Source: Theropithecus gelada (lineage: Eukaryota; Chordata; Mammalia; Primates; Cercopithecidae). Taken from it: a DNA stretch of 64,000 bases. Shown piece after piece: positions 47,935 to 61,102 of the stretch; within the stretch, counting starts at the first letter, position 1, and each line of letters opens with the position of its first letter. The DNA lies in NCBI RefSeq assembly GCF_003255815.1, contig NC_037683.1, positions 74,143,035 through 74,207,034 of the forward strand, in the 5' to 3' direction. The translations under genes were made by a program, and so were the position numbers. Below the pieces are notes generated by a model, which saw only the letters and a program-made list of their open reading frames with translations, made no database searches and was not told the origin of the DNA.

Positions 47935-48680
47935 CAGTATGACTGGACCCAAAAGAGAAAGGGAAAATGTGGTGGGACATGAGGCAGAAGTAGGAGGGAA
48001 TGGAGCATAACAAAGAGTTTTGGCTTTACCCTAAAGTCAGTGGGAAACAGGAAATGGCAAGATCAAGTCCTACTTTTAAAAGATTATTGTGCTACAATAC
48101 GGAGAATGAATTAGAGGCAGGGCTAGAATCAGTCCGTTTGAGCCACTGTCCCCTAAAACATGATTATGTTCCTCAATTACAACACCCCCCAACCAAACAT
48201 ATACACACACACACACACACGAACAAATACTATTCTGTGATGCAAAGTAAAAGCAATCATATAACATATAAAACTGTATTTAATCTTTAAGTGAACCAAA
48301 TGTACATGGGTGCTGATATTTAAATGGTTTTTGTACTTTTTTTCCCGTTCCCTTTTGTATGTTTATGGGGGTGTCTTCCCCTGAAGACATTAATGTCTGA
48401 TTTCTTGTTACCCTAAGAACATGTTTAGTTCACCTGTTGGATAACCCGTTATTAATGAGACAGAGGCAGTGGTTGAGGTGAGAAATGCTGGTGACTTGGA
48501 TGAGGATGGTAACAATAAATTTATTAGGAGGTAAACAGAGCTTGGTGATGAACTGCTAATGGGACAAGAAGGGAAGGAGTCAAGAATGACTCCTTGCACT
48601 GTGGGCTGGTCAACTGGCTGTCTAATGTCATTCAGTGAGACAGAGAAGTGGAGGAGGACTATGTCTAGAAAAGACTCTTA
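47935..48680 (-). mobile_element. Second reversed L2 fossil, in pieces, with a (CA)n tract
   Basis: Reversed L2 internal text at 47940-48130 (ttttggctttaccctaaagt, agattattgtgctacaatac) and 48440-48680 (aggagtcaagaatgactcct, agtgagacagagaagtggag). Between them is a (CA)n run at 48200-48221. It covers some of the same consensus section as the 46338 copy, so it is a separate insertion. Confidence 0.65.
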
Positions 48681-50404
48681 GTGATGATCTGATCTAGGGT
48701 CAGTAAATGGAAGGCAGCGAGTACCTCTCTTACCCCCAGTAGAAACTGACTGTTAACCACAGTAAGCATTCTATCCCGCTGTGACTTAGAATCATGCTTC
48801 AGATAAGATCAATTTGCCATCTCAGATCAAACAGAAACTCCTCATTTAGAAGGTAAAAAAAAAAAAAAAAAATCCAATTTAAAAAATCCAGCTCTACAGA
48901 AAAGGCATTTTGAATAAATGCATGTCCTTAAATTACTGTTTTAATTTAAAATTTTAATGAAAACATTTAAACAAAATTCTACATGTCTGTATTATGCTCT
49001 ACTATTTTCTTAGGCCTACAATTTAAGAATATTACCTGAGTTCATATCCAGGACAGCATTGGCAAACCATTGGAAAAATAAAGATAAATCAACATTAAAT
49101 AAAAAGGTGTTGTTTGGGTATATAAATATCAATCAACAACTAAAACTTAACAGTTGCATGCTTCCATCTGGTCTTATATCTCATAGGTGTGTCCTTTGGT
49201 TCTAGAAAGAAAACAAAAGATCACCTGGCCCATCATTTGAAGATAAGGATGTTGAGTTCCAGGGTGGCAAAGTTTTTGGCTCGAGGTCGCAGAGCTTATT
49301 AGTGACAGAGGTTAGGTAGAAACTAGTGCCTCCTAATTCCCAGAGCATTGCTCTTACCTGTGGACTACACTGACTCCACAAACACACGTACCCTGGAACC
49401 CTAACTGGACGACAGATATGAAAACGCAAGAGAAGTCAACATACTGGATTGAGTGCAATTATTACCAGTCACGCTCATAATTTTTTAAATGACAATAGTG
49501 TTTTAACAAGAGAACATCTTTGATCTTCCTATTATCCTACCAGTGCCCTCAGCCAACACTTGAGCATCTAATAGCTTACTCACAGGGTAACAAGATTTTT
49601 CCTTTTATCTCCCTATCAATTTGAAAGAGGTTTGAAGAAATGTAACACAATAATGGATGAGGATAAGACTCCATTTAAGAAAATTCAATATTCATGTATC
49701 CAAACTTACAAAGAGACAAATTAGGGGAAATTATTCTAATAATGCAGACTTTCTTATAGGTTTGCTTTAAATAGCTTGTTCCATTAGAACTTTCTAAATA
49801 TTTATAGATCATTAAGTAATTGACATGAAGATTGGGGGTGGAGGGAGACAGCCTTAAAATTAGAGCGTTAAAATATTCATCTAACTGATGGAGAGGAACT
49901 TTTTTAAAAAAACAACAACTTAAAATACACTGCAAAACAATGCAAAATACAATCTTAAGCATCAAAATAATCTCATATGAATTGAAAATGCTGTTTCTTA
50001 GGAGAGAATGATGGACATTTTATTGTCTGATTCTTGCATTATTTCCATCTCTAATTCAGTGAGTTAAATGTAAACATATGCATTGAAAGAACTCTGGGAC
50101 ATATGTTCCAGGAACTTACTAAAATGGCCATGTATTTCACTTTTGGAAGACTTTATGCTTTTGTCCTGACTGCTTCAAAATTAGAAAATAATGTTATTTT
50201 AACTACAGTTATATTCAACACAGGGATGTTCTGATCTGATGATTTTTTTCTCGAGATTCCCTCTAATGTGTTACATGTATTCACCCTCAGAAACCACACT
50301 GAAACACTCATACTCATCCAGAGTATGAGACTCAAGTCACATACTTGATCTCAAAATCATACTCCTCTGTTTTTGGCTTTGTTGATCTTACAAAACTTTG
50401 GGGC
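48681..50404. other. No gene; A run at 48856-48874
   Basis: About 1.7 kb of AT-rich sequence. Short frames (for example 49675-49965 minus) are unsupported. Confidence 0.45.
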
Positions 50405-50487
50405 AAAAGTCATCTAAATTGATCCAGAGTACTGATCATCTAAAAGTCATCTAAATTGATCCAAAAGTCATCTAAATTGATCCAGAG
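50405..50487. repeat. Three-copy 21-bp direct repeat
   Basis: The 21-mer aaaagtcatctaaattgat followed by cc occurs at 50405-50425, 50442-50462 and 50463-50483 with no mismatches. The first and third copies continue identically with agag. Copies 2 and 3 are directly adjacent; copies 1 and 2 are 16 bp apart. Confidence 0.97.
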
Positions 50488-50828
50488 TTTAGAAAGCTTT
50501 CCATTGAAAAGGTGAAGATAATAAAAACTAACTTTGACTTTTTGATGAATTTTTTTTTTTTTCTGATGGGTTTTAAGTGCTTGAAAGGAATAGTATGAAG
50601 CCACTTTAAGAAATCAGATTTTAAAAAGTGGATCCCTCTCTGGTAAGGAGGGGCTCTGAAGTTTAGGAATATCTGTAGCCCATGGTTCGTGGTAAATTGT
50701 TCAAAAGCACTTGGAGACAAGGAAAGGAGAAGAGACTTGGAGCTCCAAATTTCAGGGATTCTGGCCTAGCCAGTAGAAACTGTAGATGTTTGGGGATAGT
50801 TAATGTTTAAAGTACATAACAAGGTATG
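50488..50828. other. No gene recognised
   Basis: Includes a T run at 50550-50562. Nothing else seen. Confidence 0.4.
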
Positions 50829-50833
50829 GCAAC

Positions 50834-51194
50834 TGTATTAGTCTATTTTCACACTGCTATGAAGAAATACCTGAGACTGGGTAACTCATAAAGAAAAGAG
50901 GTTTAATTGACTCACACCTCTGCATGGCTGGGGAGGCCTCGGGAAACTTACAATCATAGCAGAAGGTACTTCTTCACAGGGCAGCAGGAGAGAGAATGAG
51001 TGCAAACGGGGGAAATGCCAGACACTTATAAAACCATCATATCTCATGAGAACACACGATCACAAGAATAGCATGGGAAAAACCGCCCCCATGATTCAAC
51101 TATCGCCACCTGGTCTCGCCTTTGACATGTGGAGATTACGGGGATTACCATTCGAGGTGAGATTTGGGTGGGGTCACTGAGCCAAACCATAACA
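50834..51194 (-). mobile_element. THE1/MST-type MaLR solo LTR
   Basis: Reverse-oriented LTR of 361 bp, beginning tgtattagtctattttcaca and ending gagccaaaccataaca. Exact 5-bp target duplications gcaac lie at 50829-50833 and 51195-51199. No internal MaLR sequence adjoins it. Confidence 0.93.
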
Positions 51195-51236
51195 GCAACC
51201 AAATATAACACATGATCTTGGACTAAATCCTAGATA

Positions 51237-51353
51237 GGAGGAAAAAAGAAACAGACAGAAGGAGAGGAGAAAGATGAGAAAGGTAAGAAAGCAGAAAAGG
51301 GAAGGAGAGAGGGAGAAAGAAAGAGGGGGGAAGGAATAAAGAGAGAGATGATT
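51237..51353. repeat. Purine-rich (GA) tract
   Basis: Nearly all purine on the plus strand, with an unbroken 44-nt purine run at 51293-51336. Low-complexity sequence; mirror-like GA runs of this kind can form triplex DNA in vitro. Confidence 0.9.
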
Positions 51354-51539
51354 GCTATAAAGGATATATTTGGAACAATTGGTACAATTTGAATGTAGAA
51401 TGTATATTAGATTATAGTACCGTATCAATGTCAAATTCTTTGAATTTGACAACTATATCATGGAAAAGAATGCTTACGTTCTTCAGAGATACGTATTGAC
51501 TCATTCACAAGTGAAAGGTCATGATGTCTATAACTTACT

Positions 51540-51725
51540 TTCAAATAGTTAGAAAATAATAATAAAAGAATAATGAAATAGATATAAATGAATGTGATGA
51601 AGAAAACAGTAAAACTGTAAAAAATTGGTGATTCTGGGTGGAAAGTATCGAGGGATTCACTGCATTATTCTCGCAATTCTTCATAAACTTGAATTTGTTC
51701 AAAATAAAAAGTTAATTGAAAAAGC
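51540..51725 (+). mobile_element. Old L1 3' end (L1ME/L1MC-like)
   Basis: The end text gattctgggtggaaagtatc, cattattctcgcaattcttc and ttcaaaataaaaagttaatt is typical of the terminal 3' UTR of old L1 subfamilies. Confidence 0.6.
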
Positions 51726-51943
51726 CTATAGCACAGAGACTCTAAGGAGTTCAGTAGCCCTGGTATTTTTAAATACACACTGGAGCCAGAAGAAAAACCA
51801 AAATACATACATACATAGATTTGTCTTTCTCGTTAAAAACAGAGTTGTTTTCTATGAAGACAGAAAAAAAATGGTTATATTAATGCATTTAAACATAGGT
51901 CACATAGATATTGGCTAAAAATATTGAATATTACGAATAAAAC

Positions 51944-52135
51944 TGTTTGGGTTCAAATTGTGGCTCTTTTTAGTTGCATAATCTTGGACAAATAATTTAC
52001 TCCATGCCTTAGTTTCCTCATCTGTACAAGACAGGTAGGAAACCGTCATCGTTGTTATAAAGGTTTAATGGAATAATCCCCAATAAGTGCTTAGAATCCA
52101 CCTGGCTTACGGTAAACATTCAACAAATGTGCAGT
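51944..52135 (+). mobile_element. MIR
   Basis: Near full-length: gggttcaaattgtggctctt, agttgcataatcttggacaa, ccttagtttcctcatctgta and cttacggtaaacattcaaca. Confidence 0.85.
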
Positions 52136-54358
52136 ACTCCTACTTTAAAATGTAAAGTAGACTATGGCTAAATCCAACTGTGGCTAAAAAAGATATGAAT
52201 AAAAGCAGAAAATCAATTCCAAGGTAAAGAAAACTCAAAGTCCCATCAAGTGGCATTAACATAGATGTTAGAGATATGCATTAAATTTGAATCTGGCAGT
52301 CAGCATTTCGAACTCCAAAGTAAAAAGAGGATGCAGACAAGTACATAAAATTAATTATCAAAAAAGGGGGATCCCTCAAAGGAGGTAATAGTTTTCCTAG
52401 TACTAAATCTTAAAAGAATTTAGGAAGCAATGAATATTCTAAAGAAAAATATTCTGTGAAGATTGCTACAAGAGATGTAGTTACAAATTTGATGTGGCTT
52501 TTAAAAAAATATCATTCTCTGATAGAAACTAAGGGAACACTGTTAAAAGAAAGCTCAGTTAAGATATAATTTTGAAAGCAGCTAAGGTAAAAATTGTTCA
52601 ACTGTGTATTGTCCTGAGAATATCCAACTTGATCCAAGAATAGAAGCTATAGTACCTAGAGCAGTAGGTGAACAGCAGATCCTTTGAATGGTCCTTCGTA
52701 AAATATTACATCTCTTAGCAGGGCTTTGCTAAGAATCAAACAGCAGACCAATAAATATGTGACTCTGTCCAAGGCTGGGAATAGAGATGTTCTATGTTGC
52801 TTCTTGAAGGCCAAATCCTTTTGTTTAGCAGCAGGGCTGGGATATGCCTGACCCTAAGAGTAAATATCTCCTTAAATGTTGTGCCCTAGGTGCCTCTGTT
52901 GCTTTGTCCTAATCCCACTCCTGTTTAGGTGAAGCAAATAACAGAGACTATGTCAGTCCCACCACATTTTATATACATGATAGTTGCTAGAAAGGGACAA
53001 ACTAATGTCTTTCATTTCTCCTCACCAAAAAATAAGCACAAAATAAAATAACACAAAATCCATTCAGAGAGCAGGTGGGGAAGACTGTGGATCAAGAACA
53101 TCACCTTGATCCAGTTCAATGATTGCATTGCAGTCATGCTTAGGGTGATTTCTGGGTCAAAGGTTCAATTGCTTTCTAACTACAGACCATTGCTACTCCT
53201 CTTAATAAAAGCTCAGAAATTCTGGTATTTCACTTGTGAAGAAGTTGCATCTCCATAAATGATATGGATGTCTACCTACAAACAGTATGTAGAAAAACAC
53301 CTTCTAAACTTCAATACTTTTAATCTTGAGGTTACAGTTTGCCTGAGCTGTTTACAAAATCAGTGCTTAAGCAAAAAAAGAAATGCTTCCACCCCATAAC
53401 CATGATAATTCCCCAATCCAAGGCCTGAAATAGAGGCATTTTGTGGCCACCTTCATGACCACCTTGGCCTACCTATTCTAGGAGGCAACATAGACTCTAT
53501 AAGCCTTATGCTCAAGGTCAAGGGAGAGAAATGCAGGCTACTTAGACCTTTCCCCAGTTTCCCAGGGGCTTCTTCCCAAGACTCACAGACCTTCCAGTAT
53601 TAAAGACATAATTATTCTGATACTGTTGAATGGTAAGTAAGGCTTATATTGAAGACTACACTAGGGGTATTGCAATAGGGAGAGAGATTAAACTCAGTTC
53701 CCAATACAGCAAAGGCAGCTGGGAGTTTATAGGCAGCTTGAGAGTGTCATTAGGTGGGAAATAACTATGAGGAGACATCAAAGGATGGGGGATTCTTGCT
53801 AAAAGCCCCCAAAGATTTTTACATCAATGGTGGGGGATAAGGGGCTTGATCAGATATTAAGCATGACTATATATCAAGGGCACAAGATTCTCCCTAAACT
53901 GACTTAGCAGGATTCTTGCTACCACTGGGTGAGGCAGGACTGAAGCCCAGGTCGAGGCTTGTTGAGAATAAGGCTTAGAGGAGCCTAACTAAAGTTTGGA
54001 CAAGGGGAAAATCTCTGTCAACAGATATGCTGAAGCAGCAGGAAGAAGTAAATTCTGGTTCTTGGTTGTGGTCCTAAAGGAAAAAATGGAAATCAAGAGT
54101 CATTACAGAAAGAAATTAAGTTTTTACAACTTTGGAAGATAATGCACTTTTCCCAAAACAAAGCATTCTAATCCCTCAGCATGCTCAATAAAGATGATAT
54201 CTTTCATATCTTATATTTATTCCTGATTCCATTAAGACAAATTTCAATAGCACCAAGAAATGTGTAATGGTTTACTGCCCTCATGTTTGTCCTGGATGGC
54301 AATCAGGAACTACCAATTTAGAATTCCACTTTCAGCAGATTAGCTTTTTAGCTAGAAA
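52136..54358. other. No gene; possible reversed LTR at about 53585-54080
   Basis: About 2.2 kb. The stretch around 53640-53780 (tattgcaatagggagagaga, gcagctgggagtttataggc) recalls an LTR in reverse, but neither family nor borders can be given. No coding signal. Confidence 0.4.
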
Positions 54359-54420
54359 GTATATCTGTGTGTATGTGTGTTTGTGTGTGTGTATGTGCGT
54401 GTGTGTGTTTATGTGTTTGC
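54359..54420. repeat. Imperfect (TG)n tract
   Basis: TG repeats interrupted by TA and TT dinucleotides. A similar shorter tract lies at 54907-54940. Confidence 0.9.
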
Positions 54421-56721
54421 TTTCATTTATTCAGATCATTTCTAAATATTGCCATATGGTAATTGAGTTGTAATGTTGCAGCCTCTTTGAAAGGAAGACA
54501 GAGTATGAAACGGGTCTCCAAACAATTCAGCCTAGCCAACGCGGGCCATAAAGGGGAAGGAAGAGGAGGGAAATATTCTATTTACCATCTTTCCCCTTGG
54601 AAAAAACTCGTTTCCGAGGAGGTCAGAATTCCACACTCCAGTGCCAGTCAGAATTAGAACAATCTATTCGAATGTCCTTTATGAGCCCAGAACAACTGTC
54701 AAAGCTCTGTAGAAATTGAGTGGATCAGCAAGTATTTGGAATAAAACAGCTGTGCCTGGTGGTTGCTTTACTTGGTTAACACTGTTAATGGCTCAAATAC
54801 ATAAAACAGGAGAGCCTGGGAAACACCTTCCCGTCCTCACTGGCAAGGTTCCTTCAGCCCTCACCCTTGAAGTGATTCTTTTCTCTCATGGGCTTGGCAG
54901 GGACATGAGCGTGTGTGTGTGTCTGTATGTGAGTGTGTTGGAGGCACACGTTCTCCTGTAGTGGGGTAGGGGGCAGGTGGGGAACTGTGCAGGTTTTCCT
55001 GCCCTTTCTCAGTTTTTATATTATTTCCCTATTCCTTCTCCACCCTGAAAACTCAGAGAAGCCTGTATGATGCCTTTTGTTTAGCAGAAAATACAGCCGG
55101 TAGAAGATAATACACATTTTTAAATCTTACTTTCTTTCTGATATATTCTTTATATCCCACAGTGGAGTCACCAAGTTCTCCAAAGACTGATTGACTTCAA
55201 AAGTTCCCATCAGCTTAAAACAAAACAAAACAAAACACAGAGCAGTCTTGATGCTTTTGATATAGCAACCACAAGCAAGCAGCAAAGTCAATAATCCGAA
55301 AAACAACAGCTGGGGGCGAAGGAGGGGCAAAGAGGCTGGGGTAGGCCAGGGCTTATGTTCAGGGAAGATTTTTGAAAAGTCCCTTTGTATATACATACAC
55401 CAATCATTCCGGGTGATAAAATGCTGTCTGCAATAAAAGGCATTCTCCCATGGCTTCTGCATGCTAATGACCTCCTGATCCACATTCTCTAGGCTCAGAA
55501 GGGGGTGTGGAAATGTCTCTCCAAAACCAGCTGATTCTTCTCAGTTGCTGCTAACAAATATTTTAGCTAGAAGACCAGATTAAATAGTAATTGTTAACTG
55601 GCACTGAAAGCCTTAATGTTACTTCCAGAAACAAACAGGAAAGCAGTGGTAAACTGCTCCTTGCTTAACAAGGCAGCCAACTCCACCTCCCTGAAAACTG
55701 GGGTCTCCAGAAGGACCCCTAGGACCTGGCAGTAGCCTTTAACTATTTCCTTCCCACAGCCCTTGGAACAGGCTTCAGTGATTTGAAGAGTATTTGATAA
55801 ACATGCCTCTAGTTTGTCATTCCTACAAGGGCACCGAGGACCCAGAAAGCATTCATCCCCCAAGGGAAGTCATTTGGACAGGTGTCTGTCAATTTATATG
55901 GGAATACTCCACCAAAGGACATAAAAAGACTATGAATTAGAGTCATAGAAGTCATAGAAGCAGGGATCATCTTTTCTTCCTCTGACCAAATATATTTTTA
56001 GCAAAACTCACCATCTCCCCACTCACATTCAAATACATTGCAATCTGTAGCCTCTTGCTTTCTCTTTGAAATTAAAACAAAGCACGTTTAGGGAAGTGTA
56101 TTTATTTGTGCCCAATTCTCTTTTTATATATTTGTTTCCCTTTCCTGCCTGTTTGCCTCCCCAACTTTTTCTTGGACAATGTCCTTAGAGGGCAAGAGCA
56201 TTGACTTTGTAGTACCCTCAAGTCAGGGGCTATGTACTTGCCAGGACCTGGCTAAGATCACTCCTGAGAAGGAGTCCTACTAGATCTGTTGTTTTACTTT
56301 AGTAAATAAAAAACATGAAATGATTATAGATTTAAAGAGGTACTAACATCAGTCTTAAAACAGGAGCACATTTTATATTCAGGATAAATACAACTGAACG
56401 AACTATTATCACAAGTCCTTCTCCTCTACCCACAGGCTCTGCAAATGGAACCATCACCTGCCAGGCTGCCCAAGTGATAAACTTGCTAGTCCTCCTCATT
56501 TTATCTTTCTCACTTGCCTCCTATTCAGTAGAATAGATTCTACCTCCTTAAAGTCACAATTGTGTTACTTCTGTGTCATCCCACACAGGTGAATTTATGC
56601 TTGCATAACAGTGCTACCATGTGTCATTGATAACTCTGTTCAAGTTATTGAGTATTTACTATGTGTTCAATGCTATATGGAAAGCTACAAAAAGTGGATA
56701 GTGCCTTTATCTTGTCAAACT
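54421..56721. other. No gene recognised; short (AAAAC)n at 55217-55238
   Basis: About 2.3 kb that looks largely single-copy. Frames at 54716-54961, 55127-55483 (minus, 118 codons) and 55594-55863 (minus) have no domain I recognise and no exon context. A faint L2-like piece may lie at 56630-56720. Confidence 0.45.
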
Positions 56722-57095
56722 CAATTTGTTTGCTGGGGCTACCATAACAAAGTGCCAAACTGGGTAACTTAAATAACAGCAGCTTATTTTCTCACCCTTC
56801 TGGAGGCTGGAAGTCCAAGATCAAGGTGTCAGCTGGGGTTCCTCTGAGGCCAGTCCCCTTGGCTTGTAAATGGCCTCCTCCATGGCTCTTCACATGGTCA
56901 TTCCTCTGAGTGTGTATGTACCCTAATTTTCTTTTAAAAGGGCACCAGTCATATTGAATTAGGGCCCACCACAATGACCTCATTTAAGCAGAATTACTCC
57001 TTAAAGAACTCCATGTCAAATGAAGTCACATTCTGAAGTAACTAGGGGTTAGAACTTTAATATATGAATTTTGGAAGGAGAGACACAAATCGGCT
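56722..57095 (-). mobile_element. MLT1-type MaLR LTR
   Basis: Reversed MLT1 text in order: tgctggggctaccataacaa, ctggaggctggaagtccaag, gggcaccagtcatattgaat, aagtcacattctgaagtaac. Ends approximate. Confidence 0.85.
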
Positions 57096-58074
57096 GGTAT
57101 TAAGGCTCTTCGTGTTTATTATCTATTTTTTGGTCTCAGAAGTCTTCAAGAAAATTTCTGTGGACCAGGACAGGTGTTAGTATTGACATGATGAGAAAAA
57201 TGAAACCCAGAAAGACTGACTGATGCCCAAACACACCAGGCTGTTGCTAGTCCAGGCTCAGACCTGACTTTCTCAAACAATGCCATCTCTCTCCCACTGT
57301 GGAGTAAATTTCTGCTGCCATGATTACACTGTACAAAATTGCCTACGTTATCCTTTACTTTTCACTTCAAATGCCTTCTATGTACCCCATTATTTTCCTT
57401 ATTAATTCTAATTCTTGGGTGTTCCTCAGTATTTTTCAGTTAATTTTCTTTTTTCCATTTAATGTACATGAACTCTTCCTACTTTCCCTCCTATCAAATT
57501 TCAAGTAGAGCATAAAGTCAGCATCGTTTTATCTGTTGTTCTGCTTCTGTGGTGTCATTGTTGGGGACAGCAGCTTATCATCATAGCGCGTTATCCACTG
57601 AAAAAGTCTACATCCTACATACATAATAAACTTGTAATCTAGCCCCCACATTAATCCTCCTGGCTCCAGGAGGAGGAGGAGGTGACATGCATTATGATTT
57701 CCATTTTCTGAATGGAGAAACAAACACAGAAATTTTAGCTAATTTATCTAAGGCAATGTTTCCAGCCAAGGTGTCTGTCTCTTTGGGAGTATCATCAGTT
57801 TATTCTTGGTATTTTATGATGGCCTAGATTTCTTCATTCTATTTCTCATTTTGTACAGGAATCTGGAGGTGAAAATGGCAGGGCTCTGGAGTAAACAGAG
57901 ACTGGTGTGGGATGGACAGGTAACTGGAAAATAGCTGTCAAAAAACTCACCTAATAACTAAAATCAATATAATAAGTGTTATAAATTATTGTGTGCTCAC
58001 TCGAGTCAGATATTGTGCTGAACTCTATTTTCTTATCTGCCAACCCCTATAATACTAGAGCATACAATTGTTAT
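57096..58074. other. No gene recognised
   Basis: About 1 kb with no supported feature; a short reversed MIR may lie around 57670-57760. Confidence 0.4.
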
Positions 58075-58450
58075 ACCAGAATATAAGCTCCCTGCAGGCT
58101 AGGACCATCTGGTTTTATTTACCACTTTAGAGACTCCTCTGTTCTAGGTCATTATCAATAGCTTTACTTTGAACCTATTGTACAAAATGGGGAGTGGAAT
58201 AAAGACACATGGGCCATGCTAAGTACCAAGAATAAAATCACAATGCCCCTGAGTAGACTGACTCTGGCTGGGGAATAATAATTGTAAAAATTACCTTAGA
58301 TAAATCCCTTGTACTTCACGGTGTCTGACACATTATAAATGCTCGATAAATATTTGTCAACAGTATGAACAAGTGAATGAATGCCTACTTTGTGCAGGTG
58401 CAAAAGCAGTAAGACACTGCCCTTGCCAAGAAGCAGTAGTACATTGTTAC
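58075..58450 (+). mobile_element. L2/MIR 3'-end remnants
   Basis: The L2 end text ataagctccctgcaggctag at 58083 and an L2/MIR shared terminus at 58310-58360 (ctgacacattataaatgctc, gataaatatttgtcaacag). Confidence 0.5.
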
Positions 58451-59249
58451 AGGAGGTATAGATGATTATTGGCCATAGGTACACTGGCAAGTCAACATTT
58501 AACTTAATATGTTCTAATTTCCATCTTAATTCTTTCTCATATGATGAGTAAAGAGCAAGATTACAATGAAATTTTTTTTAAAAGTCAGACATGTAATTAT
58601 TAGGGAAAGGTGATTATGACTGAATGTTATACTGGAAAGAAAAAACTTACTCATTAAGTCTGCTTTCTGCTCAGCCAAGAAATACTATTTTCCAAAGTAA
58701 GAACTAATCACTGATCCTTGCACAATTAGTTCTGCACCAGGAGTATGGGGACCGTTCAAGAGCCTCAGAAACATTTGCAAAACTTTCCAGTTTAATCTGT
58801 AACACCTCAGAAAGGACCATATCATAGCAGAGTTATGGAAGTCTGGAAGTGAGGTCTCCTTACGGGATGTGGTAACTAGCGGATTACTGTTTGGCAATTT
58901 AAATGCAGTGAGGAGGAAGAATTTAAAATAGCCTGTGTGCATTGAGGAATAAACATCTCAAGATGGAGTAACTATGTTGGAAACAAAGTCTAATGTTAAG
59001 CCAGTGTCTGTTTACTTTTTTCAACAAGATTCTCAAATTCAAGGTAATATACAAAACATTTAATAATTCGTACAGCACAGGCACTGAGCTATCAAAACTG
59101 ACTCTGCGCATGTACAAAACAACAAAATAGTCAACACATTGACTGAATATCCAACCTGCTCCCAGCAACTCTTCTTAATTTGATTTCTGGGCTTATCTCT
59201 TATCTCCCTAGGTGACTTGGTGACATCAGACAGCCTCTCCTACTGTGAT
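58451..59249. other. No gene recognised
   Basis: About 0.8 kb with no supported feature; frames at 58685-59168 (minus) have no domain. Confidence 0.4.
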
Positions 59250-59615
59250 GAGTGCAAACCTCTGCCCTGGGAGTCAGAGAATCTAGGTTTCGGTCTTAGC
59301 TCTACGAGTTTTATGACCTTAGGGAAATTGTTTCATTGTTCTGTGCTCAACTTGCTTCTTTGGGAAAACAAGGAGATTAGGAGATTGGGCTGACATTTTT
59401 CAACGTGAGTGCTATGGACATTGGCAGTCAAGGAACAGTTGTTTATGATGTAAGTCTGTCCGGCACATGGCAGGGTATTTAGTACCCATGGCCTCTGGGC
59501 ACTAAATGCCAGTAGCACTCCCCAGTGATTGTGACAACCCAAAATGTTCCGTGAATTTCTACTGTTTTGAAACAAATGGACTAGACAATCTCTAAGGGCC
59601 TTTCCGCTGTTAACC
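59250..59615 (+). mobile_element. MIR-like SINE split by a hAT-Charlie insertion
   Basis: MIR-like core at 59250-59395 (agagaatctaggtttcggtc, ttatgaccttagggaaattg), then a MER20-like element at about 59397-59560 (atgccagtagcactccccag, tgattgtgacaacccaaaat), then a MIR-like ending at 59575-59615 (ggactagacaatctctaagg). The order suggests that the DNA transposon landed in the SINE. Confidence 0.6.
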
Positions 59616-60584
59616 TTTTAATATTTCTTGCATATCCAGTGAACAGTTCTATATAAGTAAAGCCTGTTTTGCACTGGGTATTTTTTTTCTCTACAATGAC
59701 AAGCTTACTATAATATTCCAGGTCAAACATTTCTGAACAGCTCCCTGACTTAGATAGCCAGGAAAACTTGCCATCTAGGTAGATGAAAAAAGAATCAGCA
59801 ACCCCATTAGGCCAGCAGTCCAGCAAATTAGCAATTCTCAACTTTTCAGAGGTGCATCGGCAGGATCTAGTTATGAGAAACAGATACCTGATTTCGTATT
59901 TGAAGTAGAATGAGATTCAATATGGGGAACTAGGTCCTTTCAAAATTTTAGAAGGTTTGAAGGAACAGGTTCTAGGCCGAGCCTCCAGAAATGACTCCTA
60001 GAAAAATATTCAATGATTCATCAAGGGAACCGGTATCTCCACCTCTAACAGGGAAGTAGGGAATAAGAAGGCTGCTTCTGGGACTGTGGTCTTCACGAAC
60101 GTACTCTTGCAATGGTGACCTAAGATTACAACACCATGGCCTTCACTGCCACTGCCACCATACTGCCTCTTACCACCCACGATGCTCTTGAGCAGTCCCT
60201 GGAAAGGTAATATTGAAAACCCAATGTTATGCCTGCAGAAAACAACCAAAACAGCAGAAATATGGTCCCTGCCTCACTTCAGCTTTATAAACCTAAAGCA
60301 TATACTTGGAAGAACTGAATTTATATCCATTACAATAACTATAAATAGTTTCTAGCCATCAAGTTTCTACAGTGCAGGAAGGGACAAGAGAAGAAGCTTG
60401 ATATTAAATATCAATCTATCATATCTACCATGGAGGGCATGAAGCTGTCACCATCTGAAGAAAGCAATGACTCTCCACAGAAAAAAAAAGTATATGCTAA
60501 ATATATGTAAGTTTGCATATGTTTTCCTGGTATGTATAGATGTCCCAAAATCCACAGTGGACCCTAAGAACACTTACGTTAGAG
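59616..60584. other. No gene recognised
   Basis: About 1 kb with no supported feature. Confidence 0.4.
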
Positions 60585-60785
60585 CAGAGTTTCTGAACCT
60601 TGACATAATTGACACTGGAGGTTGTATAATTCTTTGCTGTGGGAAGCAATTCTATGCACTGCAAGGTGTTTAGCTGCATCCTTAGCTCTTCCCACTACAT
60701 GCCAGAAGTACCCTCCCACTTTAGTTGTTACAGTCAAAAACGTTTTGCAAACATGGCCAAGTGTCCCATTGACAGCAGGGGGAAA
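60585..60785. mobile_element. hAT-Charlie fossil (MER20-like)
   Basis: Same family and orientation as the copy at 59397, opposite to 26565: gagtttctgaaccttgacat at one end, then gtataattctttgctgtggg and ggtgtttagctgcatcctta. Confidence 0.78.
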
Positions 60786-60822
60786 AAAGACCAAAACAAC
60801 CAAACAAAAAGCCCTTAAGTCT

Positions 60823-61102
60823 GGCCAGGCTTGGTGGCTCAAGCCTGTAACCCCAATACTTTGGGAGGCTGAGGCGGGCGGATCACCCAAGGTCAGGAGT
60901 TCAAGACCAGCCTGGCCAACATGGTGAAAACCCATCTCTACTAAAAATACAAAAAAAAATTAGCCAGGCATGGTGACACGCAACTGTAATCCCAGCTACT
61001 CAGGAGACTGTGGCAGGAGAATCACTTGAATCTGGGAAGTGGAGGTTGCAGTGAGCCCAGATTGTGCCACTGCACCCCAGTCTAGGTGACAGAGCAAGAC
61101 TC

